Below are positions 25,848 through 34,828 of a DNA stretch of 61,596 nt, piece after piece. This stretch comes from Bryobacterales bacterium (GTDB lineage: Bacteria > Acidobacteriota > Terriglobia > Bryobacterales > Bryobacteraceae), in contig JADLDI010000110.1 of the NCBI GenBank assembly GCA_020846745.1, positions 1 through 61,596 on the forward strand, in the 5' to 3' direction. Made by a program: the position numbers and the translations under genes. The number at the start of each line of letters is the position of its first letter. Position 1 is the first letter of the stretch. The notes beneath the pieces are model-generated. The model was not told the DNA's origin. It searched no databases and saw only the letters and a list, made by a program, of their open reading frames with translations.

Positions 25848-26693
25848 CTACCGAACGAACTCGACCGTGATCCGCCGGTCGATCAACCCCGCTTCATAGC
25901 CCATATCGAGCAACTTCTGTGCGGCCTTCGGGACATCCTCGCCGCAATCCACAGTGTGATGATTGACGTACATGCCGACGAACTTTTCCGCCAGCGGCGT
26001 CTCCATGTCCCGCGCGAACTGCATCGCGTAATTCAGCGCCGCTTCCTGATGATCGAGCGCATGCTGGATGCTGTCTTTCATCAGCCGGCAACACTCGGTC
26101 TTGATGTCGTCCGGCAAGTCGCGCCGCAGGGCATTCGCGCCTAAAGGCAGCGGCAGGTTGTACTTCTGCTTCCACCAACGGCCCAAGTCAATTACCTGAT
26201 GGAACCCACCCTTGGCGTAGGTCAGTTGAGCTTCATGGATGACAAGGCCCAAGTCCACCGTATGATCGCGGACGGCGTCCGGAATCTTATCGAACGGCGT
26301 CGGGACCTCTTCGAAATCCGGCTCGAACAACTTCATCGTGAGATAAGCAGTCGTCAGCTTACCCGGAATTGCGATGCGCTTGCCCTTCACATCAGCCGGT
26401 GTCATCGGCTTGGTCGAGATCAGCATCGGACCATACCCATCGCCGACACTCGACCCGCTAGCCATCAGCTGATACTTATCAGCAACGTACGGATAGGCGT
26501 GATAGGAAATGGCGGTGAGGTCGTACACACCTTCCAGCGCCTTGCGATTCAGCGTCTCAATATCATCGAGATGATGCTTGACATTCACCAGCCGCGACCG
26601 GATCTTTTTGGTCGCTAAAGCATAAAACATGTATGCGTCGTCCGAATCCGGACTATGCGCACAGACAATATCCCTGGGAGCCGAGGACTGCAT
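25848..26693 (-). CDS. mqnD: 1,4-dihydroxy-6-naphthoate synthase (MqnD)
   Basis: The motif AHSPDSDDAYMFYALATKKI and the periplasmic-binding-protein-like fold (LTAISYHAYPYVADKYQLM) are diagnostic for MqnD, which converts cyclic dehypoxanthine futalosine to the naphthoate in menaquinone synthesis by the futalosine route. The ATG at 26693 gives 281 residues; a GTG five codons upstream is possible. No other mqn gene lies in the window. Confidence 0.82.
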   Translation of the reverse strand: MQSSAPRDIVCAHSPDSDDAYMFYALATKKIRSRLVNVKHHLDDIETLNRKALEGVYDLTAISYHAYPYVADKYQLMASGSSVGDGYGPMLISTKPMTPADVKGKRIAIPGKLTTAYLTMKLFEPDFEEVPTPFDKIPDAVRDHTVDLGLVIHEAQLTYAKGGFHQVIDLGRWWKQKYNLPLPLGANALRRDLPDDIKTECCRLMKDSIQHALDHQEAALNYAMQFARDMETPLAEKFVGMYVNHHTVDCGEDVPKAAQKLLDMGYEAGLIDRRITVEFVR

Positions 26694-26738
26694 AATTGGG
26701 GGGAACACACGAGGATAGCATGTCGAAGCTCTCGGCCC

Positions 26739-27017
26739 CTACACGTTCCAGGGATCAAGAACCGAAACGCCGGCCTTCTCGTAGTGAAACCGGTCGCGGG
26801 TAACAACGGTGAGCCCGTGATCCGCCGCCGTTGCAGCAATGATTAGATCCGGTTGCGAAAAGGTGTGGCCCGACTTGCGCCCCTCCTCATGAGCAACCTC
26901 CACTTCAGGGAAATGTCTTCCGTGACTGGAAGAACTCTGTCAGCACTCGATAACGGCTTGAAACGGGCGGGGCCGTCGAAGTTCTGACAGAACGTTCGTG
27001 TCAACGAGCCAATCCAT
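26739..27017 (-). pseudogene. vapC: VapC-type PIN toxin remnant
   Basis: The frame begins MDWLVDTNVLSELRRPRP, with the first acidic PIN residue, and ends DLIIAATAADHGLTVVTRDR then LDPWNV, the last third of a PIN domain. Between them there is an in-frame TGA after residue 25 and a deficit of about 45 residues relative to intact VapC, including the middle acidic residues. The start overlaps the antitoxin's stop as TGATG, the usual coupled layout. The toxin is probably inactive while its antitoxin remains intact. Confidence 0.7.
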
Positions 27018-27244
27018 CAAAGTACGACGTCGCGAATTGGAGCAGGGCCACGGGTCGGTTCAAGATCGATGTTTTTGTGTAGGGACGCTTGCATAGCGGC
27101 GACGAGCTCAGCACCTGATCGGCGTCGCGGTCTTGGAGAGCTTAAGGCATCGAAGATCAGCTCTTCCGCTGATCGAAACCTACCGGAGCGCAGGCGTTCC
27201 TGAATGAGCGCCTCCAATTCTGGATTTGTAATCTCAATAACCAT
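27017..27244 (-). CDS. VapB/ParD-like antitoxin
   Basis: This 75-residue protein (MVIEITNPELEALIQERLRS, then GRFRSAEELIFDAL) has the ribbon-helix-helix pattern of CopG/ParD-type antitoxins, with a C-terminal tail ending APIRDVVL that would bind the toxin. The ATG at 27244 is preferred over a start seven codons upstream. The matching VapC downstream is broken. Confidence 0.65.
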   Translation of the reverse strand: MVIEITNPELEALIQERLRSGRFRSAEELIFDALSSPRPRRRSGAELVAAMQASLHKNIDLEPTRGPAPIRDVVL

Positions 27245-27273
27245 AACCGCGCCTCCTCTCCTCAATTATCCCC

Positions 27274-28830
27274 CTACGTCACCGGCCCCGGATTAAACGG
27301 CGCCAGCGCATTGTGCAACCCCCAATGATCCGCCCAGGTCTTCTTCCGCCCGCTCGCGACATCCAGCATGAACCGGAACAATTCCCACCCTACATCCTCA
27401 ATCGTCGCCTCACCCGTCGCAATCGGTCCCGCATCAAGATCGATCAGGTCGAACCAACGCTCCGCCAGCGCCGTCCGCGACGACACTTTCACCACCGGCA
27501 CCAGCGCCAAGCCATAAGGCGACCCCTCCCCCGTGGTGAACACGTGCATGTTCATCGACGCCAGTTGCTGCGTCCCGCAGATGAAATCGCTGGCCGGAGT
27601 CGCCGCAAATACCAAACCTTTCGTGGTCACCCGCTCCCCATGCGTCGCCACCGCCTTCAACGCCGTCGTACCCGCCTTCGCCACCGACCCCAGCGCCTTC
27701 TCGACCACATTGGCCAAGCCGCCCCGCTTGTTGCCGGGCGTCGGGTTGGCAGACCGGTCCGCCGACCCTCGTTCCAGGTACTCGTCGTACCACCGCATCT
27801 CCCGAATCAAATCCCGTGCGACTTCCCGGTTCGCCGCCCGTGGCGTCAACAAATGAACCGCATCCCGAACCTCCGTCACTTCCGAGAACATCACCGTCGC
27901 TCCCGCGCGCACCAGCAGGTCTGCCGCATACCCGACCGCCGGATTGCACGTAACCCCCGAAAACGCATCGCTTCCCCCGCATTGCAGCCCCACCGAAAGC
28001 TCCGATGCCGGGCAACTGGTCCGGCGCCGCTTGTCTAATTCGGCCAGCCGTTTCTCCGCAAAGCCGAGAATCGCGTTGATGATACTCTCGAACCCGCGTA
28101 GCTCCTGGTCCTGCAGCTTCAACACATACGGACCGTCCGCCAGCACCGGCAACGGCGCCGACGCCAGCCGCTGCAACGACGCGTGCGGTAACAGCCGGCT
28201 GGGCTGCAGCTTTTCGCATCCCAAAGAAACCACCAGCGGAGCTCCGCCAAAATTCGGATGCTTCGCAATGTGCCCAAGCGTCCGTATCGGAACCGCCGCC
28301 CCCGGCGCATCGATCGCCACGCCACATCCATAGGTATGCGTGATCGCAACAACGTCATCCACATTCGGGAAGCGCGGCAGCAATTTCGTCTTAATCAGCC
28401 GGACCGCATAATCCACAGTCGGCGCTACGCACTGCACCGTGGTCGTGATCCCCAAAATGTTCTTCGTCCCGACCGAGCCATCCGCGTTCCGATACCCATT
28501 GAACGTGTGCCCCTCCAAAGGCTCCGGATCCGCCGGAGTGGCCGTAGCCAGCGGCAATTCGTCCAGCGCCGGAGCGGTCGGCAGCCTCAGCATGTCCTCC
28601 CGAACCCATGCCCCCGTGCTTAGGTCCCGAGTCGCCGTCCCAATCACTTCGCCATACCGGACAATCGGCTCCCCTTCGGCAATCGCCCGCAGCACAATCT
28701 TATGCGACTGTGGAATCGCCTCCGCCGCTGTCAATCCACCGGCAAACAAATCCCCCGCGCGCACCCCATCCGGATTAACAATAATGGCAACGTTGTCCCG
28801 CGCATGAACACGCACATAGAGCGGCTGCAT
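27274..28830 (-). CDS. garD: galactarate dehydratase (UxaA/GarD family)
   Basis: The N-terminal 80 residues form an SAF-type domain (VRVHARDNVAIIVNPDGV). The rest follows E. coli GarD closely: GYRNADGSVGTKNILGITTT split as GYRNADGSVGTKN and ILGITTTVQC, YGCGVAIDAPGAAVPIRT, SLGCEKLQPSRLL and the end TGEATIEDVGWELFRFMLDV. GarD dehydrates galactarate to 5-dehydro-4-deoxyglucarate. Length 518 is usual. No garL, garR or garP neighbour is present, so the pathway is dispersed. An altronate dehydratase role cannot be excluded. Confidence 0.82.
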   Translation of the reverse strand: MQPLYVRVHARDNVAIIVNPDGVRAGDLFAGGLTAAEAIPQSHKIVLRAIAEGEPIVRYGEVIGTATRDLSTGAWVREDMLRLPTAPALDELPLATATPADPEPLEGHTFNGYRNADGSVGTKNILGITTTVQCVAPTVDYAVRLIKTKLLPRFPNVDDVVAITHTYGCGVAIDAPGAAVPIRTLGHIAKHPNFGGAPLVVSLGCEKLQPSRLLPHASLQRLASAPLPVLADGPYVLKLQDQELRGFESIINAILGFAEKRLAELDKRRRTSCPASELSVGLQCGGSDAFSGVTCNPAVGYAADLLVRAGATVMFSEVTEVRDAVHLLTPRAANREVARDLIREMRWYDEYLERGSADRSANPTPGNKRGGLANVVEKALGSVAKAGTTALKAVATHGERVTTKGLVFAATPASDFICGTQQLASMNMHVFTTGEGSPYGLALVPVVKVSSRTALAERWFDLIDLDAGPIATGEATIEDVGWELFRFMLDVASGRKKTWADHWGLHNALAPFNPGPVT

Positions 28831-28957
28831 CCTTTGAGCATAAGCCCGCCCCGCTCACATCCTGTCGTCCCTGAGCACAACCCCCAGACCAGAGCCGCCT
28901 CTGTAAAGAGGCGGGTGTGAGGTACTCTTTAGCCATCCTGAGAACCTGAGGCGCGCT

Positions 28958-29173
28958 TCATCCAACGGTAACGAGTTCCTGCTCGGCTCCCGGCGGAACT
29001 GCGCGCAGTGACTCTTCCCGGCGATACGCAAGGATCAGCGAGATCGCTTCGCGCAGGCTGGAAAGGCACTCCTCACGCGTTCGACCCTGTCCATTAGCGC
29101 CGGGCACTTCTGCGCAATAGGCAATGAACCACTCACCGTCGCGCTCGACGATTGCCGTGAATTCATTCCTCAT
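28958..29173 (-). CDS. orphan HicB-like antitoxin
   Basis: FTAIVERDGEWFIAYCAEVP followed by GANGQGRTREECLSSLREAI is the HicB fold. The ATG at 29173 yields 71 residues. No HicA gene is found on either side: the 127 bases downstream are too short and lack the motif, although they contain a small hairpin (CCGCCTCTGTAAAGAGGCGG). It may be a free-standing regulator or a leftover antitoxin next to the HigBA pair. Confidence 0.65.
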   Translation of the reverse strand: MRNEFTAIVERDGEWFIAYCAEVPGANGQGRTREECLSSLREAISLILAYRREESLRAVPPGAEQELVTVG

Positions 29174-29211
29174 CGAACCAGTGTAGCCGTCAATAGCCGT
29201 GCGTTGCCTCG

Positions 29212-29544
29212 TCACGCCGCTCGGCCACGTCCCGCTCGCTGAATGAGTTTCGCGATGTCCGAAGGAGTGGCTCCAACGGTTAACAGTGAGCGCATCAGGA
29301 GGTCGAGCGAAACGGACGGGTCAGCTGCTTCCAGCTTTGCGATGCGAGACTGACTTGACCCTAACCTCTTCGCGAGACCTGCCTGGGTCATGCCTTGTTG
29401 CTCTCTCCACTGCTTAACGCCGGTCGCCAGAGCGAGCTTCACTTCAATGAATCGCTGCTCCTCCTGCGTCAACTGAAGAAATTCAGCTGGACTACCAACT
29501 GCCCATCCAGCGTTTTCCAGCCGGGCTTTCTTTGTAACGTTCAT
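29212..29544 (-). CDS. HigA-like XRE-family antitoxin
   Basis: The 110-residue protein has a helix-turn-helix of the XRE type near residues 48-85 (REQQGMTQAGLAKRLGSSQS, then RIAKLEA). Its start overlaps the toxin gene's stop by four bases (29541-29544), the standard toxin-first HigBA layout. It should bind the toxin and autorepress the operon. Confidence 0.8.
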   Translation of the reverse strand: MNVTKKARLENAGWAVGSPAEFLQLTQEEQRFIEVKLALATGVKQWREQQGMTQAGLAKRLGSSQSRIAKLEAADPSVSLDLLMRSLLTVGATPSDIAKLIQRAGRGRAA

Positions 29545-29903
29545 CGGTCGCTATCCTCCTCCGCCTCAACGGTGCTGAGATACTGGCGCAGCCGGCGTTT
29601 GCAGGCGACGATTACACCTTGGGGGGTCGTTCGGGTCGTCTTGTTGAACACGTCCAGTATCACAATCGCGTCAGTGCCGATGTAATACATGATCCGCCAC
29701 GTTTGCCCAGAATCATTGATCCGCAGTTCGTGACAACGCGGGCCCACCTCCGGCATTGGTCTCGATTGCGGCAGACTGAGCAATTCACCTCGTTGAAGCC
29801 GCCGCAGCAAAAACCCAGCTTCCAGCCGTCCTTTTGAACTGAATGGCGGAGTTCGAACCTCTCCGCGTATCCATACCAGCGGCTTGTCCGGGTCGCTGCA
29901 CAT
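29541..29903 (-). CDS. HigB/RelE-type toxin
   Basis: The pattern GEVRTPPFSSKGRLEAGFLL, PMPEVGPRCHELRINDSGQT and WRIMYYIGTDAIVILDVFNK fits the phage-derived Gp49-like HigB branch of RelE toxins, which cleave mRNA on ribosomes. At 120 residues it is normal in length and looks intact. It is followed by the overlapping HigA gene. Confidence 0.78.
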   Translation of the reverse strand: MCSDPDKPLVWIRGEVRTPPFSSKGRLEAGFLLRRLQRGELLSLPQSRPMPEVGPRCHELRINDSGQTWRIMYYIGTDAIVILDVFNKTTRTTPQGVIVACKRRLRQYLSTVEAEEDSDR

Positions 29904-29990
29904 ACCAGGTACTATGTCTAATATGACATAATTGAGACTACGCCGTAATCGGCCGAGGCAACTCCATCCGCATCACCCCCACACACCTTC

Positions 29991-31604
29991 CTACAACCCG
30001 ATAATGTTCCCCTCCTCATCCACATCCAAATGCAGTGCCGCCGGATCTTTCCCCAATCCCGGCATCAGCAGCATGTTCCCCGCGATTACCACGATGAACC
30101 CGGCGCCCGCCGACAGATACGCATCCGATACCGTGAGCGTCCAGTTTGTCGGCGCGCCGAGCAGCTTTGGATTGTCTGTCAGCGATGATTGTGTCTTCGC
30201 CATGCACACCGGCAGATGATCGAACCCCAGCGAAGCGAACTTCTGTAACTGCTTTTTGGCCTTCGATTCGAAGTGAACGTTCACGGCGCCATAGATCTGC
30301 CGCGCCACGATGCTCACCTTCTTATCGAGCGACACTTCAGCCGGATAGAGCGACGTCGCGTGCGACGGCTTCGCCGCTGCCTCAACCACTGCGGCCGCCA
30401 GTTCGCGACCGCCCTCGGCGCCTCGCTCAAACACGTCCGTCAGCGCGCAGGGCACCTGATGCGACGCACAGAACCGTGCAAGCGTGTCGAGCTGCTCCTC
30501 TGTATCGGTCTTGAACCGGTTCAGCGCCACAACTACCGGCACATTGAACTGCTTCAGGTTCTCGATATGCTTCTGCAGGTTCACGAGACCCGCCTGCAGC
30601 GCGTTATCGTGACTGCCGCCCTGCCCGATCACGGCGCGGACCGACGCGATCAGCACCGCGGCATCCGGCTTCAACCCCGACGAGGGCATCACGATATCGA
30701 AGTACTTCTCTGCCCCCAGATCGGCGGCAAAGCCCGTCTCGTTCACGACATACTCGGCCGATTGCAGCGCCATCCGCTGTGCGATCACACTCGATGTCCC
30801 ATGCGCGATATTCGCGAACGGACCGGCGTGGACCAGCGCCGGCGTACCATCCGTGGTCTGCACCAGGTTGGGCATGATGGCTTCATTCAACAGCACCATC
30901 ATTGCACCCGTAGCGCCCAAATCGCGCGCGTGGACCGTGCGGCCATCCAGTCCAAACCCGATCACGATATCGCCCAAACGCTTCCGCAGATCGGCGCGCG
31001 ACGACGCCAGGGCCAGGATTGCCATGATCTCCGACGCCGCCGTTATCACGAAACCCGTCTCGCGTGGCACGCCGTTCACCTTCCCGCCCAGCCCCACCAC
31101 CACGTGCCGTAGCGACCGGTCGTTCATATCGAGCGTCCGCGTCCAAAAGATGTTATCGACATCCAGCCCCAGCGCATTCCCGTGATGGAAATGCGAATCG
31201 ATCATCGCCGCCAGCAGGTTGTGCGCGGAGGTAACGGCATGGAAGTCGCCATTGAAATGCAGGTTGATAATGTCGCTCGGTTCGACCTTCGACAGGCCGC
31301 CGCCCGTCGCGCCGCCCTTCGTTCCAAACACCGGACCGAGCGATGGCTCACGCAGTGTGGCAATGGCGCGATGCCCCGCGGCTCGCAGGGCTTGCGCCAA
31401 GCCTATCGATACAACAGTCTTGCCCTCGCCGTGATTGGTCGGCGTGATAGCGGTAACCAGAATAAATTTGCCGCGAGCGGCCGGTTGCGGCTCCAGGAAA
31501 TCGAGGCGGACCTTCGCGGTGTATTTCCCGTAGTAATCGAGATAGTGTTCCGGTATTCCCGCCCGTTCCGCGATTTCCTGGACGGGGATCAAAGGATTCG
31601 GCAT
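29991..31604 (-). CDS. fhs: formate--tetrahydrofolate ligase
   Basis: The P-loop region TAITPTNHGEGKTVVSIGLA, GAKGGAAGGG-like KGGATGGGLSKVEP, NLHFNGDFHAVTSAHN and PVVVALNRFKTDTEEQ are all present. The enzyme activates formate with ATP to 10-formyl-THF in the one-carbon pool. At 537 residues it is slightly short of the usual 550-560. It stands 27 bases upstream of no partner folate gene; ybaK precedes it on the same strand. Confidence 0.92.
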   Translation of the reverse strand: MPNPLIPVQEIAERAGIPEHYLDYYGKYTAKVRLDFLEPQPAARGKFILVTAITPTNHGEGKTVVSIGLAQALRAAGHRAIATLREPSLGPVFGTKGGATGGGLSKVEPSDIINLHFNGDFHAVTSAHNLLAAMIDSHFHHGNALGLDVDNIFWTRTLDMNDRSLRHVVVGLGGKVNGVPRETGFVITAASEIMAILALASSRADLRKRLGDIVIGFGLDGRTVHARDLGATGAMMVLLNEAIMPNLVQTTDGTPALVHAGPFANIAHGTSSVIAQRMALQSAEYVVNETGFAADLGAEKYFDIVMPSSGLKPDAAVLIASVRAVIGQGGSHDNALQAGLVNLQKHIENLKQFNVPVVVALNRFKTDTEEQLDTLARFCASHQVPCALTDVFERGAEGGRELAAAVVEAAAKPSHATSLYPAEVSLDKKVSIVARQIYGAVNVHFESKAKKQLQKFASLGFDHLPVCMAKTQSSLTDNPKLLGAPTNWTLTVSDAYLSAGAGFIVVIAGNMLLMPGLGKDPAALHLDVDEEGNIIGL

Positions 31605-31631
31605 AGGATTGAGGACCCTTCCCTTGTCAAC

Positions 31632-32117
31632 CTACTGAACTTCGACATCCGCAAACTGCATCACCTGCGGCTGTACCAGCCGGATGAAGTCGTTCACCGG
31701 CAGGCGGACCACGTCGTGATGCGTGCCGGCGTTGAACGCGATTTCGGCTACGGTCGTCAAATGTTTATCGACAAAAACGGGAATTTCGTACAGGGTGCCG
31801 TTGCCGAATGGCGGCATCGCGCCGAGTTCGCAGTTATCGAGGAACAGCGCGGCCAATTCCTGCTCTGTGGCCAGGCGCAGGGTGTGAACGCCCAACTCCC
31901 CACGCAGCTCGACAACGTTCACGCGTGTATCGGCAGGCAGCACCGCCATCGCGTAGCCTTTCTCGGAATGGCACACGATCGTCTTGGCCATGTTGGCCGG
32001 TGGAATGTGTTCAGCGGTCGCAACATCGGTCGCTGTATAAGCAACCGGATGCACATCGTGCCAGTACGGCACATTGTGCTGCGATAGGAATCGTAGAAGC
32101 CGGGTAAGCGTATCCAT
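31632..32117 (-). CDS. YbaK/EbsC-family aminoacyl-tRNA deacylase
   Basis: The 161-residue protein matches the YbaK fold: PVAYTATDVATAEHIP, MAKTIVCHSEKGYAMAVLPA with the conserved Lys, and a GAMPPFGN segment that lines the active site. Members hydrolyse misacylated tRNA, often Cys- or Ala-tRNA-Pro. The ATG at 32117 is used; six residues more are possible. It lies 27 bases upstream of fhs and is probably cotranscribed with it. Confidence 0.8.
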   Translation of the reverse strand: MDTLTRLLRFLSQHNVPYWHDVHPVAYTATDVATAEHIPPANMAKTIVCHSEKGYAMAVLPADTRVNVVELRGELGVHTLRLATEQELAALFLDNCELGAMPPFGNGTLYEIPVFVDKHLTTVAEIAFNAGTHHDVVRLPVNDFIRLVQPQVMQFADVEVQ

Positions 32118-32208
32118 AAGGACTCCCAATCTCAAGATGCTCCAAAGCGGAGTATCCTGTCCGGATTGTACGCTTTCTAACGCCGGGATTAAAGGGGGCT
32201 TACTGGGC

Positions 32209-33384
32209 TTACTGGGTTACCGCGTGCGCCCGCGCCACCTGTTCATTCAGCTCGATACCAAGCCCCGGCCGGTCCGGTAACCTCAACCGTCCGCGCGTGA
32301 ACACCTCCGGCGGCGTCACCAGTTCCCCCCGCCAGGGCACCTCTCCAAAACCAAGCTCCAGAATCGCGAAGTTCCCGAGCGTCGCCGACACATGCGCCGC
32401 CGCCATGTTCCCCACCGGACTCGCCGGTCCATGCGGCGCCGACCGCAACCCTGCCCCTTCCGCCATCGCCGATATCTTCTTCAGCTCTAGCATCCCCCCG
32501 CAGTACTTCACGTCCGGCATTACGATGTCCACCGCGCCGCCCTTCATGTACTCGTAAAACTGCTTCACCCCATACAGCGACTCGCCGCCGGCAGTGTCCA
32601 TGCTGGCCGCCTCATTCACCCGCGCCAGGTTCGCAATCCCCGGCGCCGCTTCTTCCCACCAATAGAGCTTCAGCGGTTCCAACCGCCGCGTCACATCCAA
32701 CGCCTCTTCCAAATTGAAGTTCGAATGCCCATCCACCAGCAACTGCCGCTCCTCGCCAATCGCCTTCCGGACCGCCGCCGCACAGTCGATCCCTAACTGC
32801 GTAGCCGCCTTACGCTTCGCCCCATCGTCTTTCGGCAACCCGTCGAACGAAGCCATTTTGATGTAATCGAATCCTGCCTTCACCGCCGGCTCCGCCAGCG
32901 CCGCGAACCCTTCCGGACTACGGTCCACCGTAGCCCGATTGATATTAGCGTAATGCAAAATTTCGGACCGCACCTTGCCTCCGAACAACACATGACAAGG
33001 CGCCCCAAGAGCCTTCCCCTGAATATCGTGCAAACACTGCTCAATCGCCGAAAACGCCACGGCCCCCGGCCGCTTCGCCTCCCCCGCCTTCTCCATCAAC
33101 GCCGCCCGATAAGCCTCCACCTCAAACGGACTGTGCCCCCGAATCCACCCCAAATACTCTTTGATCAACTCCATCGTCCGCGTATCCGGCTGCGCATGCG
33201 ACGCGTCCCCAATCCCCGTAATCCCCATCGAAGTCTTCAGCCGTAATAGCAACCAATTCCCCCGATGGTTCACCCGCACATGAAACAGCTCAAACAACTC
33301 CACCGTCCCCGCCGACCGAGCCGCCCTCACGAGGGCCGCCGACCCCAACAGCCCGCCAAGAAACTCACGCCGCGCAATTATCAT
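32209..33384 (-). CDS. Tat-targeted enolase-superfamily enzyme
   Basis: An ARREFLGGLLGSAALVRAA twin-arginine signal leads into a mandelate racemase/muconate lactonizing enzyme with Lys in YIKMAS, metal Asp in LLVDGHSNF, Glu in WWEEAAP and Glu in GGESLYG, and a barrel-end His in SAPHGPASPVG. The ATG at 33384 has an AGG upstream; a GTG two codons earlier is also possible. The substrate is unknown. It shares direction with the next enzyme gene but is separated from it by a repeat copy. Confidence 0.78.
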   Translation of the reverse strand: MIIARREFLGGLLGSAALVRAARSAGTVELFELFHVRVNHRGNWLLLRLKTSMGITGIGDASHAQPDTRTMELIKEYLGWIRGHSPFEVEAYRAALMEKAGEAKRPGAVAFSAIEQCLHDIQGKALGAPCHVLFGGKVRSEILHYANINRATVDRSPEGFAALAEPAVKAGFDYIKMASFDGLPKDDGAKRKAATQLGIDCAAAVRKAIGEERQLLVDGHSNFNLEEALDVTRRLEPLKLYWWEEAAPGIANLARVNEAASMDTAGGESLYGVKQFYEYMKGGAVDIVMPDVKYCGGMLELKKISAMAEGAGLRSAPHGPASPVGNMAAAHVSATLGNFAILELGFGEVPWRGELVTPPEVFTRGRLRLPDRPGLGIELNEQVARAHAVTQ

Positions 33385-33404
33385 AGGCACCTGCTTCCAT
33401 AGCT

Positions 33405-33500
33405 ACTCACGCACAACTCCGGAAACGGAACCGCAACCGTAAGGGCGCGGGCGGCCCTAGTCTTTCTCACCCCGTACGGGCGCGGCCTCACCGCTCACTC
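33405..33500 (+). repeat. interspersed repeat copy A
   Basis: This 96-base gap contains ACTCCGGAAACGGAACCGCA followed by GTAAGGGCGCGGGC and CTTTCTCACCCCGTACGGG, a shortened form of the copy at 34829-34993. It sits between two enolase-superfamily genes. Confidence 0.6.
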
Positions 33501-33502
33501 AC

Positions 33503-34723
33503 CTACCAATTCGTAATCGAACCGTCAGGCCGCCGGTACACCGGAGTCGGTTGCGCGAACTTCGTCACTTCGGCCAGCATCTTCAACCCCGTTGGATTGA
33601 ACTCCACACCCAACCCCGGCCGCGTGTTCGGATACATCTTGCCGCCCTTGAAGTCGTACACCTTAGGCAAATAGCTGTACCGCTTCGTTCCGTCCCCAGT
33701 CATCTCCATCAAAGAAGGACCTGAGAACATCGCGCACACATGCACCAGCGCCGCCTCCGAAATCGGACCCGTAAAGTGCGGCACCAAGCCCACATAATGC
33801 GTCTCGCACAGCGCCGCCAGCTTCAGCATCTCCGTGATGCCGCCCACATTTGGAATCGTCACCCGCGAATAGTCGATCAGATGTTGCTCGATCAGTTCGT
33901 TCGCATCCCACTTATCGCCAAACTGCTCGCCCACCGCGACCGGCACCTTCACCTGCTTGCGCAACTCGCGATACACGCCCGGATTCTCGCTGCGCACCAG
34001 GTCTTCTACAAAAAACGGCTCCAACGGCTCGATCAACGTCGACAGCCGCACCGCATCCGGAAAGTCGAGCCGCGTGTGATAGTCAATCGCCCAGTCCCCA
34101 TCCGGACCCACACCTTCCCTGATCTCCTTACAATGCTCCACCGTTCTGTGAACTTCTACTTTATGGTTGAACCGGCCGTTCGGATCGTTGCCCGGCCCGG
34201 TCACGCCCGTCCGAAACGCGCGAAACCCAAAGTCGACGCACGCCTTGGCCGTTGCGCGCGTGTCGCCCTTCGATGGGAACCCGGTCGAGTAGCACTCGAC
34301 ATAATCGCGCGACCGTCCGCCTATCAGTTCATAAACAGGAACGCCCAGCGCCTTGCCTTTGATGTCCCACAACGCCATATCCAGCGCGCCCAGCCCGTGC
34401 AGCTTCTCGCGTCCCGCCGGATAGAAGTACCCGCGATACATGTATTGCCAGAGCTTATCGATCTGCGTCGGGTCCTGCCCAATCAGCATCGCCGCGCACT
34501 GCGCAATGATGTCCGGCGTACCGCCCTCGCCAATCCCGGTGATCCCGGCATCGGTCTCCACCGTGACCACATGGAAGCTCTGGTTAAAGATCGGCCGGTT
34601 ATCCGGCGACTCAAAGTACCGGACCCGCGTAATCTTCATCTTCTTCAGTTCCGCTCGCGCCTTGGCGAGGAAACCGGTGGCGCCGCCGAGGGCAGCCTGC
34701 AATAACGTGCGACGGGATAGCAT
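33503..34723 (-). CDS. Tat-targeted enolase-superfamily dehydratase, galactonate-dehydratase-like
   Basis: The signal SRRTLLQAALGGATGFLAKA precedes a full barrel enzyme. WAIDYHTRLD supplies a metal Asp and the neighbouring His typical of acid-sugar dehydratases, FFVEDLVRSE and AVGEQFGDKW give the two Glu ligands, and LVPHFTGPIS a second His. Together these resemble D-galactonate dehydratase, although the substrate is not proved. The 406 residues include about 25 of signal. The TonB receptors and paired enzymes lie a few kilobases further on. Confidence 0.78.
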   Translation of the reverse strand: MLSRRTLLQAALGGATGFLAKARAELKKMKITRVRYFESPDNRPIFNQSFHVVTVETDAGITGIGEGGTPDIIAQCAAMLIGQDPTQIDKLWQYMYRGYFYPAGREKLHGLGALDMALWDIKGKALGVPVYELIGGRSRDYVECYSTGFPSKGDTRATAKACVDFGFRAFRTGVTGPGNDPNGRFNHKVEVHRTVEHCKEIREGVGPDGDWAIDYHTRLDFPDAVRLSTLIEPLEPFFVEDLVRSENPGVYRELRKQVKVPVAVGEQFGDKWDANELIEQHLIDYSRVTIPNVGGITEMLKLAALCETHYVGLVPHFTGPISEAALVHVCAMFSGPSLMEMTGDGTKRYSYLPKVYDFKGGKMYPNTRPGLGVEFNPTGLKMLAEVTKFAQPTPVYRRPDGSITNW

Positions 34724-34828
34724 CGCGACGCAGGATAACAGATCAGCTAAGCGTTGTGCCAGACACCGGAGGGGTTTCGAGGCAAACTCCTATCCATACC
34801 GCCCGAAGCGAACCCAAACAACCGTGCC

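Noticed and set aside
30273..31112. plus-strand frame opposite fhs
   Set aside because: Arginine/histidine-rich shadow of a strongly conserved housekeeping gene.
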